DNA of 64,000 nt from Xenorhabdus stockiae (GTDB taxonomy: Bacteria > Pseudomonadota > Gammaproteobacteria > Enterobacterales > Enterobacteriaceae): contig NZ_NJAJ01000001.1 of assembly GCF_002632825.1 (NCBI RefSeq), positions 145,654 through 209,653 of the forward strand, written 5' to 3'. The notes beneath the pieces are model-generated. The model made no database searches, had not been told where the DNA came from, and saw only the letters and a program-made list of their open reading frames with translations. Positions 1 to 11,800 of the stretch are shown here, in pieces. The stretch's first letter is position 1, and the number at the start of each line of letters is the position of its first letter. The translations under genes and the position numbers were made by a program.

Positions 1-1223
1 AATATCTGTTTTTCCAGCAACGTTATTTCTTGCTCTGGTAAATCATCCAGACTGTCATATTGTTTATACAGGCTGTACAGTTTCTGTGCCCGTACGGCAT
101 ACATACTGCCTTGTTTCAATACCTGTACTTTGGCACCCAGTTCAAACATGTCCGCTGATGGCGCGGTAGCAACGTCACTGATACGAGCCTGCCCCAGCAT
201 TTTTTTCACGGCAGAGGATGTTCCCGCTTCCACACAACTCTGGTTGACTGAGCCGGTGACGACATAAGCCGCTCCCAGTGCGAAAGCAGACAGAATGGCA
301 TGAGGTGTTCCCAAGCCTCCTGCTGCGCCGATCCGCACCTGATAACCGATTTGGCTTTCATCTGCCGCAATTTCATCCCGTAGTTGTACAACCGAACGGA
401 AAATACAGGCCAGTACGCCCTGATCGGTATGCCCGCCGGAATCACCTTCTACGGTAATATCATCTGCCATTGAAACCTGACGGGCCAACTCAACCTGTTC
501 AGCCGTAATAAGGCTGTCGGCACGCAGTTTTTGCAGCAGATTTTCGGGTGCCGGGCGCAGAAAATGTTGGGCGACTTCCCGACGGGAAACTTTCGCTATC
601 AGGCGATGGCGACGCAACACGGAGCCATCTGGCTGTTGAGCCAGCCCACTGACACGATAATAAACCAGTGCCGGACTGAGATTGATATAAGCTGAAGCCT
701 CAATTACCCGAACCTGATTTTCTATGCACAGACGCACACAGGCCATTTCCCAGTCAGGGTTACCGGGGTTATGCAGCAAATTTACCCCGAACGGCCCTTC
801 CGGTAATGCCTGCCGGATACGGGCAATCGCTGCGGTAATCCGGGGAATAGGCAAACCACCGGAACCAAAGATCCCCAGAATTCGTTGCCGCCCCAATGCA
901 ATAACCATCTCTTCAGAATGGATACCGTTTGCCATTGCACCGGCATAGTAGGCGTAGTCCACACCATAATCCGCCATAAAACCGGCATTCCCCAGACTGC
1001 CTGCCGTGATTGCAGGCAGACTCCCCAGCACAGTAACCGGGTCTGTTATTGGTTCATCCGTTGATCGCAATTCCGTTGATAGCAATGAAATAGAAGTGCC
1101 GGATTTAACTACCCTCAGTTCAGCGCCCAAATCCTGCAAGCGAGGAACACTTTCCATCGATAAGGGGTGTTTTAATAAACTGTTTTTTAACAAGTTTGAC
1201 GAAATAGCTTTCGGCTGATTCAT
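1..1223 (-). CDS. pfaD: PfaD-type enoyl reductase, partial (cut by left edge)
   Basis: The first 407 codons are open from the ATG at 1223 to the window edge, so the C-terminus is missing. The reading resembles FMN-dependent enoyl reductases of the 2-nitropropane dioxygenase family (PfaD of polyunsaturated fatty acid synthases): it has a glycine-rich N-terminal barrel (GIFGSGGLPIPRI), EGPFGVNLLHNP, VEGDSGGHTDQG and AAGGLGTPHAI. The family reduces enoyl intermediates carried by the partner megasynthase. The start overlaps the stop of the PfaC-type gene by four bases (ATGA) and has the ribosome site AGGAAG seven bases upstream, so the two are translationally coupled. Domain identity is clear; the substrate is inferred from the operon. 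Confidence 0.88.
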   Translation of the reverse strand, partial: MNQPKAISSNLLKNSLLKHPLSMESVPRLQDLGAELRVVKSGTSISLLSTELRSTDEPITDPVTVLGSLPAITAGSLGNAGFMADYGVDYAYYAGAMANGIHSEEMVIALGRQRILGIFGSGGLPIPRITAAIARIRQALPEGPFGVNLLHNPGNPDWEMACVRLCIENQVRVIEASAYINLSPALVYYRVSGLAQQPDGSVLRRHRLIAKVSRREVAQHFLRPAPENLLQKLRADSLITAEQVELARQVSMADDITVEGDSGGHTDQGVLACIFRSVVQLRDEIAADESQIGYQVRIGAAGGLGTPHAILSAFALGAAYVVTGSVNQSCVEAGTSSAVKKMLGQARISDVATAPSADMFELGAKVQVLKQGSMYAVRAQKLYSLYKQYDSLDDLPEQEITLLEKQI

Positions 1224-4200
1224 TTTGCGGCTTCCTGTTCCGGCTCTGCCGTTTGCTGTGGCTGACGACGGATGTACTTCACCCCCATGTTGTCACTGAT
1301 ACCTACAACATTGCCGCGATAAAGGGTTTCTGCGATGAAAAACAAGGTGATTGAATCCAGTGTGCCGTCCTGCTGTTTATCAGCGGTATAGCGGGCATCA
1401 ATGGATTTACAGGTCAGCCGGAATTGCAGTACATCCCGCGTACATTTCACTTCACCACGGAATTTGGCGCTGGTCGTATGTTCTGTCAGTGTTTGTGCTT
1501 CCAGATCCGGCAGAGAATGTAATCCGAGATAAAACAAGTAGAATTTCATCAATTGCTCTGAACCTTCTACCAATAGTGTTCCCGGCATAACCGGATCATT
1601 TTTGAAATGTGCCCTGAACGCCCAGTGTTCAGGATCGATATCAAATTCCCCCACTATCTGCCCCAGACCAAATTCCCCCCCCATTTTGTCAACGCTCAGG
1701 ATCCGGCTTAGCATACGGGTATCCGGCGTACACAGGTTCTCGCTATGAATACGCCCATAGCCGGAACCGAAACAGGCAGACAAATCCCCATTCATAACAT
1801 GCGTGATATCTTGTTGATTAAATGTGGTTTTATCGCAGTGCAGAAACGCGCTGGGCAGGAATTCAGCATACGATGCCGTTTCTTGTATCTGTCTGTCTGG
1901 TAATGGTTTCTCTGAGGAAGGCTGATCAGATAATAAAAGCGTGAAAGGGCTTTCCGTGTTCGCGACTTTAGCTTTAGCGAAATAAGCCTTGCTATCAAAG
2001 GCGCCCGCGTTTTCGATTTCCTTACGGCTAAAGAAGCCCGATGTGGCCACCAGCCGGAAAACCAGACGATCCCCCACGTAGCAGAGATATTCGTAACCCG
2101 CCAGAAACCGGCTTCCTACCCGTATGACAGAAGTGATATTGACACGTCCGCGTAATATTTCTCCTGTTTTCGGCATGTCGCTGTAAATTGTCGTGCTACA
2201 GTCAACCGCGCGGTAACAAAGCTGCCCTTTGAACAACATGTCACAACCAATCACGGTAAACGCGACAATCATCGCATGGGATGATTCCAGCGCGACAAAC
2301 GAAGGAACGCGACCATTCACGGCATACCATGCATTTTCAGGAATATCGTATTCCCATTCGATGTAACAAGGTTCCAGCTTGTCTTTAACAGCAGAAAGCC
2401 CCGTAATACGGGAAACAAACATAAACGGAGGGGATGGCATACGAGTACGGATCGGATAGTTATCGACTTCGGCATAATCCGCTCCCAGTATTTTTGCCAC
2501 GCTCCCGTCGGTCAGCTCCAGTAGTTGATGCTCATCAAAAATAACAGGGGCAGCTACTGCGGTTTTCTTCGCTATTGGCGACGCCTGGTTGGTTGATTTT
2601 ATATCCGTGGATTGCGCTAAATTCTGCTTTATCAATTGATAAAATGTCTGTTCCAGTTGCAGATAACACAACTGAGTACGGGCATTGCGTATGAAATGGC
2701 TCACTTCCGCTGGTGGAAGGGCTGGTTGAGTAGTTTCCGTTTCTTTTGCTGATACGGCCTGTTGTTGTACAGAAATGGCTCTCAAAGGTGCGAAACGGGC
2801 TAATGTCTGCTCATTGAGAATAAATTCTTCTACTGTTTTTTCTCGTGCGGTATAAGTCGTCACTTTCAGACCGGGCTGATTTGATAGCGATGGCTGTGTC
2901 AAATGCACTCGTTTGCCGTTTTGTGGTTCACTTAAAATGACATGGCTGTAAGAACGGTCAATCCCTAAGTGGCTGATGGCTGCACGGCGCGGAGCACCCT
3001 CTGAAGCAGGCCATTCCTGAGTCCGTACCGGTAAATGGAATTTACCCGCAGCATGCTGGGCCAGTGCTTGTCTCTGAGGATAATCCGGTAATATCGGCAA
3101 GTAACACTGTGCTAGTTGCAGGGCGGATTTGATAATGGCGAGCAAACCCGCAGATGCCGATAAATGACCATAATTTGCTTTCAGCGTACCAATAGCGGCG
3201 GAGGGTTTTCCGTCTGGTGTGCCATAAACCCGCCCGAGTGCGGACAGTTCCGTCGCAATCTCGCCGGATCTGCCCCCGGCATACAGTTCAATATAGCCAA
3301 CCTGATCCACACTACAGCCCGCAGCAGTCAGGCTTGACCGGGCAGCAGCAACAATCGCGTCTTCATTGATTCGGAAATCAAGTGAATGGTCAGGCACGTA
3401 ACTGATGCCAATTCCATCTAACATGGCATAGGCCGATGTCTTCTCCTTGATGACATCCTGTTCACGTTTGAGGACAATCACACCTCCCCCGTCTCCGACT
3501 ATCTGATTTCCATGCTCGGATTGGTGATCCCATAACACATTTTCCAGACTGCCACCAAAACTGCTACTGGCGATCATAACTGCATCCACATGCTGTCTGC
3601 TCAGCATAAACTGCGCCAGCTCCAGAGCTTTAAAGGGGGAGCTTTCTTCATTATAAAGCGTAAAGGCCGGGCCATTCAGTTTCAGATGCGCAGCCAGACG
3701 GCTCGCCACAATATTACCAATTCCGCCTGTGATGCCTTCGGGATAAGGTTTCGGGAACAGGCTATCTTTAACAATTTCCTGCAATGCGATGGTATCTTCT
3801 GCCGATAGCTGAATGCCGTGGCTCGCTAAACTTTGTTCCAGCTGCCAGCTAATTTCATTACGTATCTGATAACGCAGGCAGCTGTAGTCAATGCCTCCCG
3901 CCACAATGACAGCGATATTTCGTTTGCTGCCATCCAGCTGATATCCCGCATCAAGAAAAGCCCGCTCCGCAATAGGTAACAAAAATAGATGGCAGCTTAG
4001 ATGCGCTCCGATAACATTGGGCGGTAATTTGAATTTCCTGCAATCAACGTCAAAAGTTTCAATATAGGAGCCTAACGGTGGCTGACTGATCCCGCGCATC
4101 GCCAGAATATCCGGGCGTTTTTCCATGCCAATCCAACGGGTTTTCGGCAGCGGATAAAAGTGTTGGGTTCCCTGCTGTAACGCCTGATCCAGCGTCTGGT

Positions 4201-5668
4201 TATCTTCCGTTTTTGCCAGATGAACACCAATACCAACAATCGCCAGACGTTCCGTTTTCTGCATTTTTTGCATCTGGGAGGGTATACAGGCAGATCGCCG
4301 TTCAGGACTATCTTCACTGATGACCATATGCCCGTTGACACCGCCGAAACCAAAAGCATTAATACCGGCCCTTTTGGGACGATGACGCTCAGGCCAGGGT
4401 CTCGCCTGCCGTACGATATGACTGATATTAAGCTTGCCTTGCGGTGTCGAGACCAGTTGATTGACCCGTGGCGTGGCGGGGATCAGATTATGCTGCATGG
4501 CTAACAGCACTTTCAGCAGACTACCCATACCTGATGCCGTCAGCATGTGGCCATTGATGGCTTTATTCGCACCAATTAATGGGATGTTTTCACTTTCATC
4601 CGAATTTTTACTACCACTAAAAAAGGCTTCAATCGTTGACAGTTCGATTTGATCGCCGATATTGGTGCCGGTAGCATGACATTCAATGTAATCAATTTCC
4701 CGCAGACAGTTCTGATAGGCTCGCTCCAGTGCAATATTCTGTCCCTGTTGATCCGGCACCAACAAATGTTTAGTACCAGCATCATTAGATAACCCAATGG
4801 CTTCAATCACCCCATAGATTTTATCGTTATCACGAACTGCATCGGAGTAACGTTTGATAGCTACAACGCCAACACCTTCACCGGCTTTTACCCCTTTGGA
4901 TGATTTATCAAAAGGAATAGAATCCCCTTTTTCCGGGAAAACCTGCAATATATTAAATCCGTGATCGATATAAATATGATCCACATGACAGATTGAGCCA
5001 ACCAACATCATGTCAGCCTTATGACTGAGAAGATAATCCGCTCCCAGTTTGATGGCATACAATGCTGATGCACAGGCGGCATCAAGGCAATACCGAGGCC
5101 CGGCCAGCCCTAATGCTAATGCAGCAATTGTGGCGTTATAGCCACCGGTTATTAGATTCTGCTCAGAATGATTAGCCTGAGGCCAAAATTGATTAAACTT
5201 AAAATTCGGTTGAGCAATTAATTCCTGAATATAAGGCTGTAATATTTTGTGATAAAACGGATTCATTAATTGTTTAGTGGAGTGAGTCGGCATACCGATA
5301 CTGCCAAGAATTAATCCGGTTTTTTGCAAAATATTTTTATGCTGGCGATAGCCACTATCATTTAATGCCTGATCTGCGGCATAAATTGTCCATTTAAATA
5401 GATCATCCAGTGTATTTAATTCTTCTTCCGGCAAATGATAACCTTTGCCATCAAAATGAAAATCACGAACATGACCATTATTAATATAATTAATTGTGTC
5501 AGGTTTAGCCGCTTCAGAAGAATAATAACAGGCCGGATCAACACCTAATTCCTGAGCGGATAAAGGGGTGGAACAATCTTTTTCATGTAATAGATTATCC
5601 CAATATTTTTCAGGGGAATCCGCGCCGGGAAATAAACATCCGACTCCAACAATAGCAATATGTTCCAT
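1220..5668 (-). CDS. pfaC: PfaC-type ketosynthase / chain-length factor / dehydratase
   Basis: This 1482-residue protein has four domains. The N-terminal ketosynthase (about 1-455) has Cys199 (LDAACASAL), His331 (IECHATGT) and His374 (INGHMLTASG). The second ketosynthase-like domain (about 472-915) carries NEESS where the active cysteine should be, so it reads as a chain-length factor. Two FabA-like hot-dog domains follow, at about 1045-1215 and 1285-1470. The second keeps the catalytic pattern HFKNDPVMPG with His1354 and Glu1368. The first lacks a histidine at the matching place (NAWYAVNGRVP) and may be structural. From memory, PfaC proteins of marine EPA producers are some 500 residues longer. 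It follows the PfaA-type gene and overlaps pfaD. The likely role is iterative chain extension and dehydration. Confidence 0.88.
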   Translation of the reverse strand: MEHIAIVGVGCLFPGADSPEKYWDNLLHEKDCSTPLSAQELGVDPACYYSSEAAKPDTINYINNGHVRDFHFDGKGYHLPEEELNTLDDLFKWTIYAADQALNDSGYRQHKNILQKTGLILGSIGMPTHSTKQLMNPFYHKILQPYIQELIAQPNFKFNQFWPQANHSEQNLITGGYNATIAALALGLAGPRYCLDAACASALYAIKLGADYLLSHKADMMLVGSICHVDHIYIDHGFNILQVFPEKGDSIPFDKSSKGVKAGEGVGVVAIKRYSDAVRDNDKIYGVIEAIGLSNDAGTKHLLVPDQQGQNIALERAYQNCLREIDYIECHATGTNIGDQIELSTIEAFFSGSKNSDESENIPLIGANKAINGHMLTASGMGSLLKVLLAMQHNLIPATPRVNQLVSTPQGKLNISHIVRQARPWPERHRPKRAGINAFGFGGVNGHMVISEDSPERRSACIPSQMQKMQKTERLAIVGIGVHLAKTEDNQTLDQALQQGTQHFYPLPKTRWIGMEKRPDILAMRGISQPPLGSYIETFDVDCRKFKLPPNVIGAHLSCHLFLLPIAERAFLDAGYQLDGSKRNIAVIVAGGIDYSCLRYQIRNEISWQLEQSLASHGIQLSAEDTIALQEIVKDSLFPKPYPEGITGGIGNIVASRLAAHLKLNGPAFTLYNEESSPFKALELAQFMLSRQHVDAVMIASSSFGGSLENVLWDHQSEHGNQIVGDGGGVIVLKREQDVIKEKTSAYAMLDGIGISYVPDHSLDFRINEDAIVAAARSSLTAAGCSVDQVGYIELYAGGRSGEIATELSALGRVYGTPDGKPSAAIGTLKANYGHLSASAGLLAIIKSALQLAQCYLPILPDYPQRQALAQHAAGKFHLPVRTQEWPASEGAPRRAAISHLGIDRSYSHVILSEPQNGKRVHLTQPSLSNQPGLKVTTYTAREKTVEEFILNEQTLARFAPLRAISVQQQAVSAKETETTQPALPPAEVSHFIRNARTQLCYLQLEQTFYQLIKQNLAQSTDIKSTNQASPIAKKTAVAAPVIFDEHQLLELTDGSVAKILGADYAEVDNYPIRTRMPSPPFMFVSRITGLSAVKDKLEPCYIEWEYDIPENAWYAVNGRVPSFVALESSHAMIVAFTVIGCDMLFKGQLCYRAVDCSTTIYSDMPKTGEILRGRVNITSVIRVGSRFLAGYEYLCYVGDRLVFRLVATSGFFSRKEIENAGAFDSKAYFAKAKVANTESPFTLLLSDQPSSEKPLPDRQIQETASYAEFLPSAFLHCDKTTFNQQDITHVMNGDLSACFGSGYGRIHSENLCTPDTRMLSRILSVDKMGGEFGLGQIVGEFDIDPEHWAFRAHFKNDPVMPGTLLVEGSEQLMKFYLFYLGLHSLPDLEAQTLTEHTTSAKFRGEVKCTRDVLQFRLTCKSIDARYTADKQQDGTLDSITLFFIAETLYRGNVVGISDNMGVKYIRRQPQQTAEPEQEAAK

Positions 5669-5669
5669 A

Positions 5670-5684
5670 AAGGAGAGACTCCTT
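5670..5684 (-). promoter_or_regulatory. Hairpin covering the pfaC ribosome-binding site
   Basis: Just upstream of the pfaC ATG the minus strand reads AAGGAG-TCT-CTCCTT. The Shine-Dalgarno AAGGAG (5684-5679, ten bases from the ATG) forms a perfect six-pair stem with the sequence that follows. The pairing is seen directly; a role in tuning translation is inference. Confidence 0.4.
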
Positions 5685-5777
5685 AATATGATAGCGTTTC
5701 CCTGAGCGGATATTTTCGTTCAGGTCTATTATTTTATTATTTACAAGCCATAATTATTTTTTGCTATACACTTCGTT

Positions 5778-5833
5778 TTTCAAGGTGCATTTTTGTCGTC
5801 GGCGCTAACTTACCACTACGACGCACCTTGAAA
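5778..5833. repeat. Imperfect palindrome between pfaA and pfaC
   Basis: The arms TTTCAAGGTGC (5778-5788) and GCACCTTGAAA (5823-5833) are perfect complements. They are followed inward by GTCGT (5795-5799) and ACGAC (5818-5822) around a loop rich in C and A. It lies 12 bases beyond the pfaA stop, inside the 177-base gap before pfaC. It could be a dispersed palindromic repeat or a processing/attenuation hairpin that sets the pfaA to pfaC expression ratio. No T-run follows it, so a simple terminator is unlikely. Confidence 0.55.
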
Positions 5834-5845
5834 TCCGTTAAAGTA

Positions 5846-8800
5846 TCATGGTGTCATTTTTTTCGGGGCCATATACATTCTTCCACCAATAGTAATCTGG
5901 CGTGTGCGGGAGTCGCAGAACTCACGGACAAAACGCTGTATTCCTTCTTCAAGTGGGATAATCACCATGTTCTGAGCTTTATAGGCCCGCTTAAGCACAT
6001 CGCTGACCATACCACCATCCCACGGCCCCCAGTTCACCGAACGAATTATCTGTTTGTTTTTGTTCCAAAATGGCAGGTAAGCAAATTTATTCAGTATTTC
6101 ATTCGCCAGCGAGTAATCCGTCTGCCCAGCATTACCAAAAAATCCGGCAACGGATGAAAACAGGATGATATGGCGCAAAGATGTGCAATCTATTGCGCGA
6201 CACACATTTTCAAGTCCCCTCACTTTGGCATGAAAAACTGAATGTAGATCGGCCAGCGTTTTCTTTTCGATCCGCTTATCCGCCAGATTACCGGCACCGT
6301 GAATCAACCCCGTTATCTGACCGAATTGCTGCTGTGCTTTCTCCAGTGCAGTTTTCACTTGTTCCGGCACAGTAATATCACAATGCAGATATATCACCCG
6401 TGCCCCCGCCTGCCTGATCGCCTGTAATGTGGCATTAATCTCATCAATATGGATCAGGCGGCTTAGCATGTTATTCACTTTAACCGGTGTCGGCTGAATA
6501 CCTTGTTCCTGAAGGTAATCAATGGCTGCGGCTTTACGTTCAGACAGGGTTGTTTTACCTGCTGACCATGCCGGCAGCGGTGCGGTAATATCAGTACGCC
6601 CGAGCAGGATAAACGCCGCCTGACTCTGTTTTGCCAGTTCAGTAATACAGTGTGCAGTTATGCCACGGGCACCTCCGGTGACAACCAGAACATCGCGGGT
6701 GCTGACCTGCATCTCGGGCGTCACTGATAGTACTTTTTCTTCCTTCAGTGCTAATGTCATGCGTTCATTATTCATGCCACGCCCGATTTCGCCCATCTCA
6801 GTCCGGCTATCCTGAAGTTCTTCCATCACTATTTTTGCCACATCACTGTCTTTGATTCTGGTATCAATGTCTACTGTCCGGCAGAAAACATTAGCCCATT
6901 CAATGTTCAGCGATTTTGTCAGCCCGGTGATACCCGCAGAAACGACAGGTAAGTACTCACGGCCGGAGGTCATCAGTTCACCATCCCCCCGCATAATCAC
7001 CATGAAATACCCCGATCTTTTCCCATCACCGGTAAGACTCCCCTGCAGGCGTTTAGCCAGCAGAAAAGTTGTCTCAACTGAACGATAATCCTGCTCACTG
7101 AATACATCAGTCAGCCCCTTAACTTGCTGTTTGACCGCCTGCAAATAGATAACGCCGTCAATAGGGCCATGTTGCTGTTCAATATCTGTCAGGGCGGCAT
7201 CCAGGAGCGATTCATCGTTCATTGACGCCTGATCCCGCCTCAGTGACATAATGACGACCCTCTGGCCCTGCGTTTTCAGTGACTCAGCAATACTATTCAT
7301 ACAAGTATTCGCACAAGTATTCGCACAGGTCGAACCGGCTGTTTCTTCATCGACGATCAGCCAGCATTTCGGGGATGCAAAAACATCCTGCAAACGCTCC
7401 GGCATCGGCAATGCCTGTTTCACCACGGCAAAACGCGAAACAGGCGAGGCCGCAAAAGGAGCTTTTTCAGTTTCTTTGTTCGGTGCTTCTTTATTCAATA
7501 CAGTGTGATGATTCAGTACAGGCTGAACCGCAGAGGTCTCTATCCGTTGCGATTCAGCCAACTGCTTTTTTACATTGGCACTCGCAGATGATGTCGTTGA
7601 TGTAACGAATCCCAGGGAACGTAATTTATCTGATTTCTCGCCTCTGTCCGTCACCATTTCTTTCATTTCTTTCTGCTGTTTTTCAGCAGGATGGTTTTCT
7701 GTCAGTGATGGAGATTGCGCTGATCCCGAACCATTCCCCCTGCTGTATAAGGCATTAATCGCTTCATCGACCATCTCCCTGAAGAAGCTACTCATTCTGG
7801 CGATAGTACTCAGTGAATCGACTTCGAAGTTTTCCAAGTCTTTATTTCTTGATGTTTCACCGTACAACTCCAGATTTGCCGAGAAGGCATCAAACATTGC
7901 GCCAAAAATTTCCAGCCGTTTGATGGAGTCGATCCCCAAATCAGCTTCCAGATCCATTTCCGGGCTGATCATATCTTGCGGATAACCCGTTCTTTCACTG
8001 ACGATATTCGCCAGTTGGCTGATAATGTTTTCTTCGGTGATCTGATCAAGACGCTTGACCAGCTTTTCTATTTCCGGAGTGAGTTTCTGTGTTTTTACTT
8101 TGATTTCAACCGGCTCCTGCTCTGGTTTAACAGGCTCATTGGCAGGTTCGGAAGCAGCCATCGATATCATCGGCGCAACCGGCATTTCCTCGGTTTCAGG
8201 CATTTCCGGCACGACTGGGCGTACAGCTACAATCTCTTCCATTTTTTCTGCTGAATGGATGTTTGTCACTGCTGTCGAAATTGGTTCCACAGGTTTAACC
8301 GGAGCAGAGTATTCCACAGCAGGCGTTGTCACATGGCTCACCGATGGTGATGACTTAGGCGAGGATGGCATAGACGATAATGACATAGCAGAAGTTACCT
8401 GTCCGGACTGGAACAGACTCTGCTGAGTCATGAAATAACGCTCGTGGTTGGTATGATACAGTTCAAGATTTTTATCCAACAATTGAACACTCTGACTCAG
8501 GCTGGAGAGCATCACAGGCAGATTCTGATGATCCCGGCAGGTTTCCATCAAACTGTATTGTTTTTCCAATAACATACTCAGCAACTGAATATATTCTTTC
8601 TGATTTGTCTGGAATTGCTGATGTAGTTGGCTCATCACTTGCTGGGCCTGCAACAGTTCATTTAGTGTGTCGGCATTCAGGCTTTCACTTATTTTATTAT
8701 TCTGTTCCATAGGGTTATCTCGTTTTTGAATAATTGTCAGTACGTTCTGTCGGATAAATTCGGCTGAAACGGGCTGGTTATGCTCTACCATTTTTTCGGT

Positions 8801-11800
8801 TTCAATCTCGGTTTCAATCTCGCTTTTAAGATCACTTTCAGCGATAACTTCGACTCTACTTTCAACTTCATAAACAGGGGGACTTTCAATTTCTGCCTGT
8901 ACAGGCAAAGATCCTGCGATAAACCGCTCAACAACAGCATGGTCGCCAACACGTAAGGCGTGCTGACGCCGGGCTTTATTTTTCTCAGACAAGAAGAAAC
9001 CGCCACTTAATCTGAATGTCAGACGCCTGTTCTTTTCTTCTTCCACAGGCTGAATACGGACATACCGGTTGATATCCCGCAGTTTTACACCTTCTGCCAA
9101 TAACCGGGCCTGAACACGGGCTAGCTGTAATCTCTCCTCCCCTTTATCGGTGGGGTTAGTTGAAATCACAGTGTGCTCCCGATTTTTCAGAATATCGGAT
9201 ACGAGTTTGCCCAGAACACCTTTTGGCCCAAACTCAACAAATAAACGCCCTCCTTGTTGGTAAATTGCTTCTATGGTCTGGCGGAATTGGACGGGTTTTA
9301 TCAGCTGCTCTGCCAGTAATTCTTTGATCAACTGAGGTGAGCGGCTATAAGGTTCTGCCGTTGCACTGGAAAATAACTGGCACTCCGGTGACTGAAAGTT
9401 AATATCCGCCAGATATTCACGATAAGGCTGATAAGCGGGCTGGATAAACCGGGTATGGAAAGCGGCAGATACCGGCAGAATACGGCAATGAATGCCTTGT
9501 TTTTTCAATTCATTATGCAGCTGATTAATCTGAGCAGTATCTCCTCCGAAGACGACCTGCTGTTCAGAGTTATCATTGGCAATAATAACGCCTGTATAAC
9601 GGTGGAGTATTTCTCCACGCCGGTCATGGGGTAATGATGCCGCCAGCATCGCACCGGCATCAGAACCTGTGCCACAAAGCTGATGCGCTGATGCGGCGGC
9701 TCTGCCTCTGGCAAGGGAAACCCGATGAAAATCTTTATCGGAAAGAACGCCCGCTGCCCAAAGTGCCGTTACCTCACCATAGCTGTGACCAGCCACAAAA
9801 TCAGGCCTGAATCCCATATTTCCCAATATATTGAAATAACCTGCACTGACTGCACCCAATGCAGGCTGAGCATTAGCGGTATCTGTCAGCCGCTGCTGCT
9901 GTCCGGCATATTCTTCATCTGAGAAAGCCGGAACAGGGTAAATGATCGGGGATAATTCGTGACCTGATTCACTGACGGCAACATCATCCAGTACTTCCAG
10001 TACCTGACGCATTTCAGGGTAATCATTAGCAATATCCCGCGCCATATTGACATATTGCGAACCCTGACCCGGAAACAGGGCAACGATTCTGCCATCCAGC
10101 ATTTTTCCTTCAGGCTGATAATAGATCCCGTGAGGGTGCTCCCAGCCTTCTGTGCTGTTTTTCTTTAATTGCCTGATCGCAGTAGAAAGCAGTTCCACCG
10201 TTTGTTCTAGCGACTGAGAAACGAACAGTATTCTGGCCTGATGCCGCTGTAAATTATCAATATCCTGTTGTTCAAGATGCCGGCGGATGGCATTTTCCGC
10301 TGAATCACGGGTAAAGAGGGATAATGTGGCTTCACACTGCGTAAGTAATTCAGCAGGGTTTTCCCCTTTAAGCAGCACAACCCAGGGGGATTCATTCAGC
10401 CGATAACGGCCATTTGCCTGTTTCTCATATTCTTCCAGAATGGCATGAAAGTTAGTTCCGCCGAAACCAAATGCGCTCAGTGCCGCCCGGCGGGGCGCAT
10501 TTCTGACTGAACGTAGCCACGGTCTGGATTCACTGTTGACATAGAACGGACTGCTTTCCGACATTAGCAAATCTGTCGGTTTTTCCACATTAATTGTTGG
10601 TGGTAATACCTTATGGTGTAATGCCAGTGCCACTTTGATCATAGAAGCAGCGCCAGCGGCGCAACGGGTATGACCAATTTGGGATTTGATACTGCCGATT
10701 GCCACCGATTTCGGCGGAAGCTGAAATTCCCCAAAGACTGCGTGCAAACTCTTGAGTTCAGTATCATCGCCGGAGGCTGTGCCGGTGCCATGTGCTTCAA
10801 CGAGCTGAATATCAGCCGGCATAATACCTGCACTGGCATAAGCCCGTTTCAGTGCTTTTACCTGCCCTTCCAGACGGGGTGCAAAAATACTCTTTGCACG
10901 GCCATCACTAGAGGCTTCAACGGATTTGATGACTGCATAGATTTTGTCGCCATCCAGTTCTGCATCTTCAAGGCGTTTCAGCACCAGCATTCCCACACCA
11001 TCCCCCAGCATCATGCCATCAGCACTCTGATCGAAGGGGCGGGATACGTTATTTCTCGATAAGGCGGGGGTTTTACTGAAACACAGGAAAGAAAAAATGG
11101 AGTTTTCCAGATTGACGCCGCCCGTCAAGACAGCATCACAGCTACCGGAATGTAATTCCCCGATAGCGGCCTTGATTGCGGCAAGACTGCTGGCACAAGC
11201 GGCATCCACCATATAGGATGTCCCGCCAAGATCAAAATAACTGGCGATCCTGCCGCAAGCCACATTCCCCAAAAATCCCGGAAAACTGTCTTCGTTCCAT
11301 TCCAGATACATTCCGTGTGCACGTTCAATAATTTCATCCGCGACTTCTTCGGAAAGACCTGCCTTTGTCATGATTTCACGCAAATAAGGTGCCTGTTGGC
11401 GGGCAGCCAGCGAAAATGATGTATTGCCGTTTCCACCACCGCCTAAAATCACACCAATACGATCACGGTCAGTTTTACTGTTTTGCTGATCCAGCAAGCC
11501 AGCATCCTGCATTGCCTGTTTAGCCACATACAAGGCAAATAACTGAGCAGTACTGAGTGAATCGAGAATTGCAGGAGGAATTTTGAATTCTACCGGATCA
11601 AAATCAATCGCAGGCACAAAGCCAGCTCGATGACCATAAGTTTTATCAGTAGCTGTCGGGTCTGGATGGTAAAAGTCTTCTTTTTTCCAATATTCTTCTT
11701 TTGACATCTCCGTGATATCGATCAGAGAATCCTTTTTGCCTATGATGTTTTCCCAGAATTGATATAAATTCGGGGCATCAGGGAAATGAGTTGCCATCCC

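Noticed and set aside
206..11337. Many short open frames on both strands across the Pfa-type genes
   Set aside because: They lie opposite or out of frame with long, well-conserved synthase readings and have no ribosome sites or family motifs.
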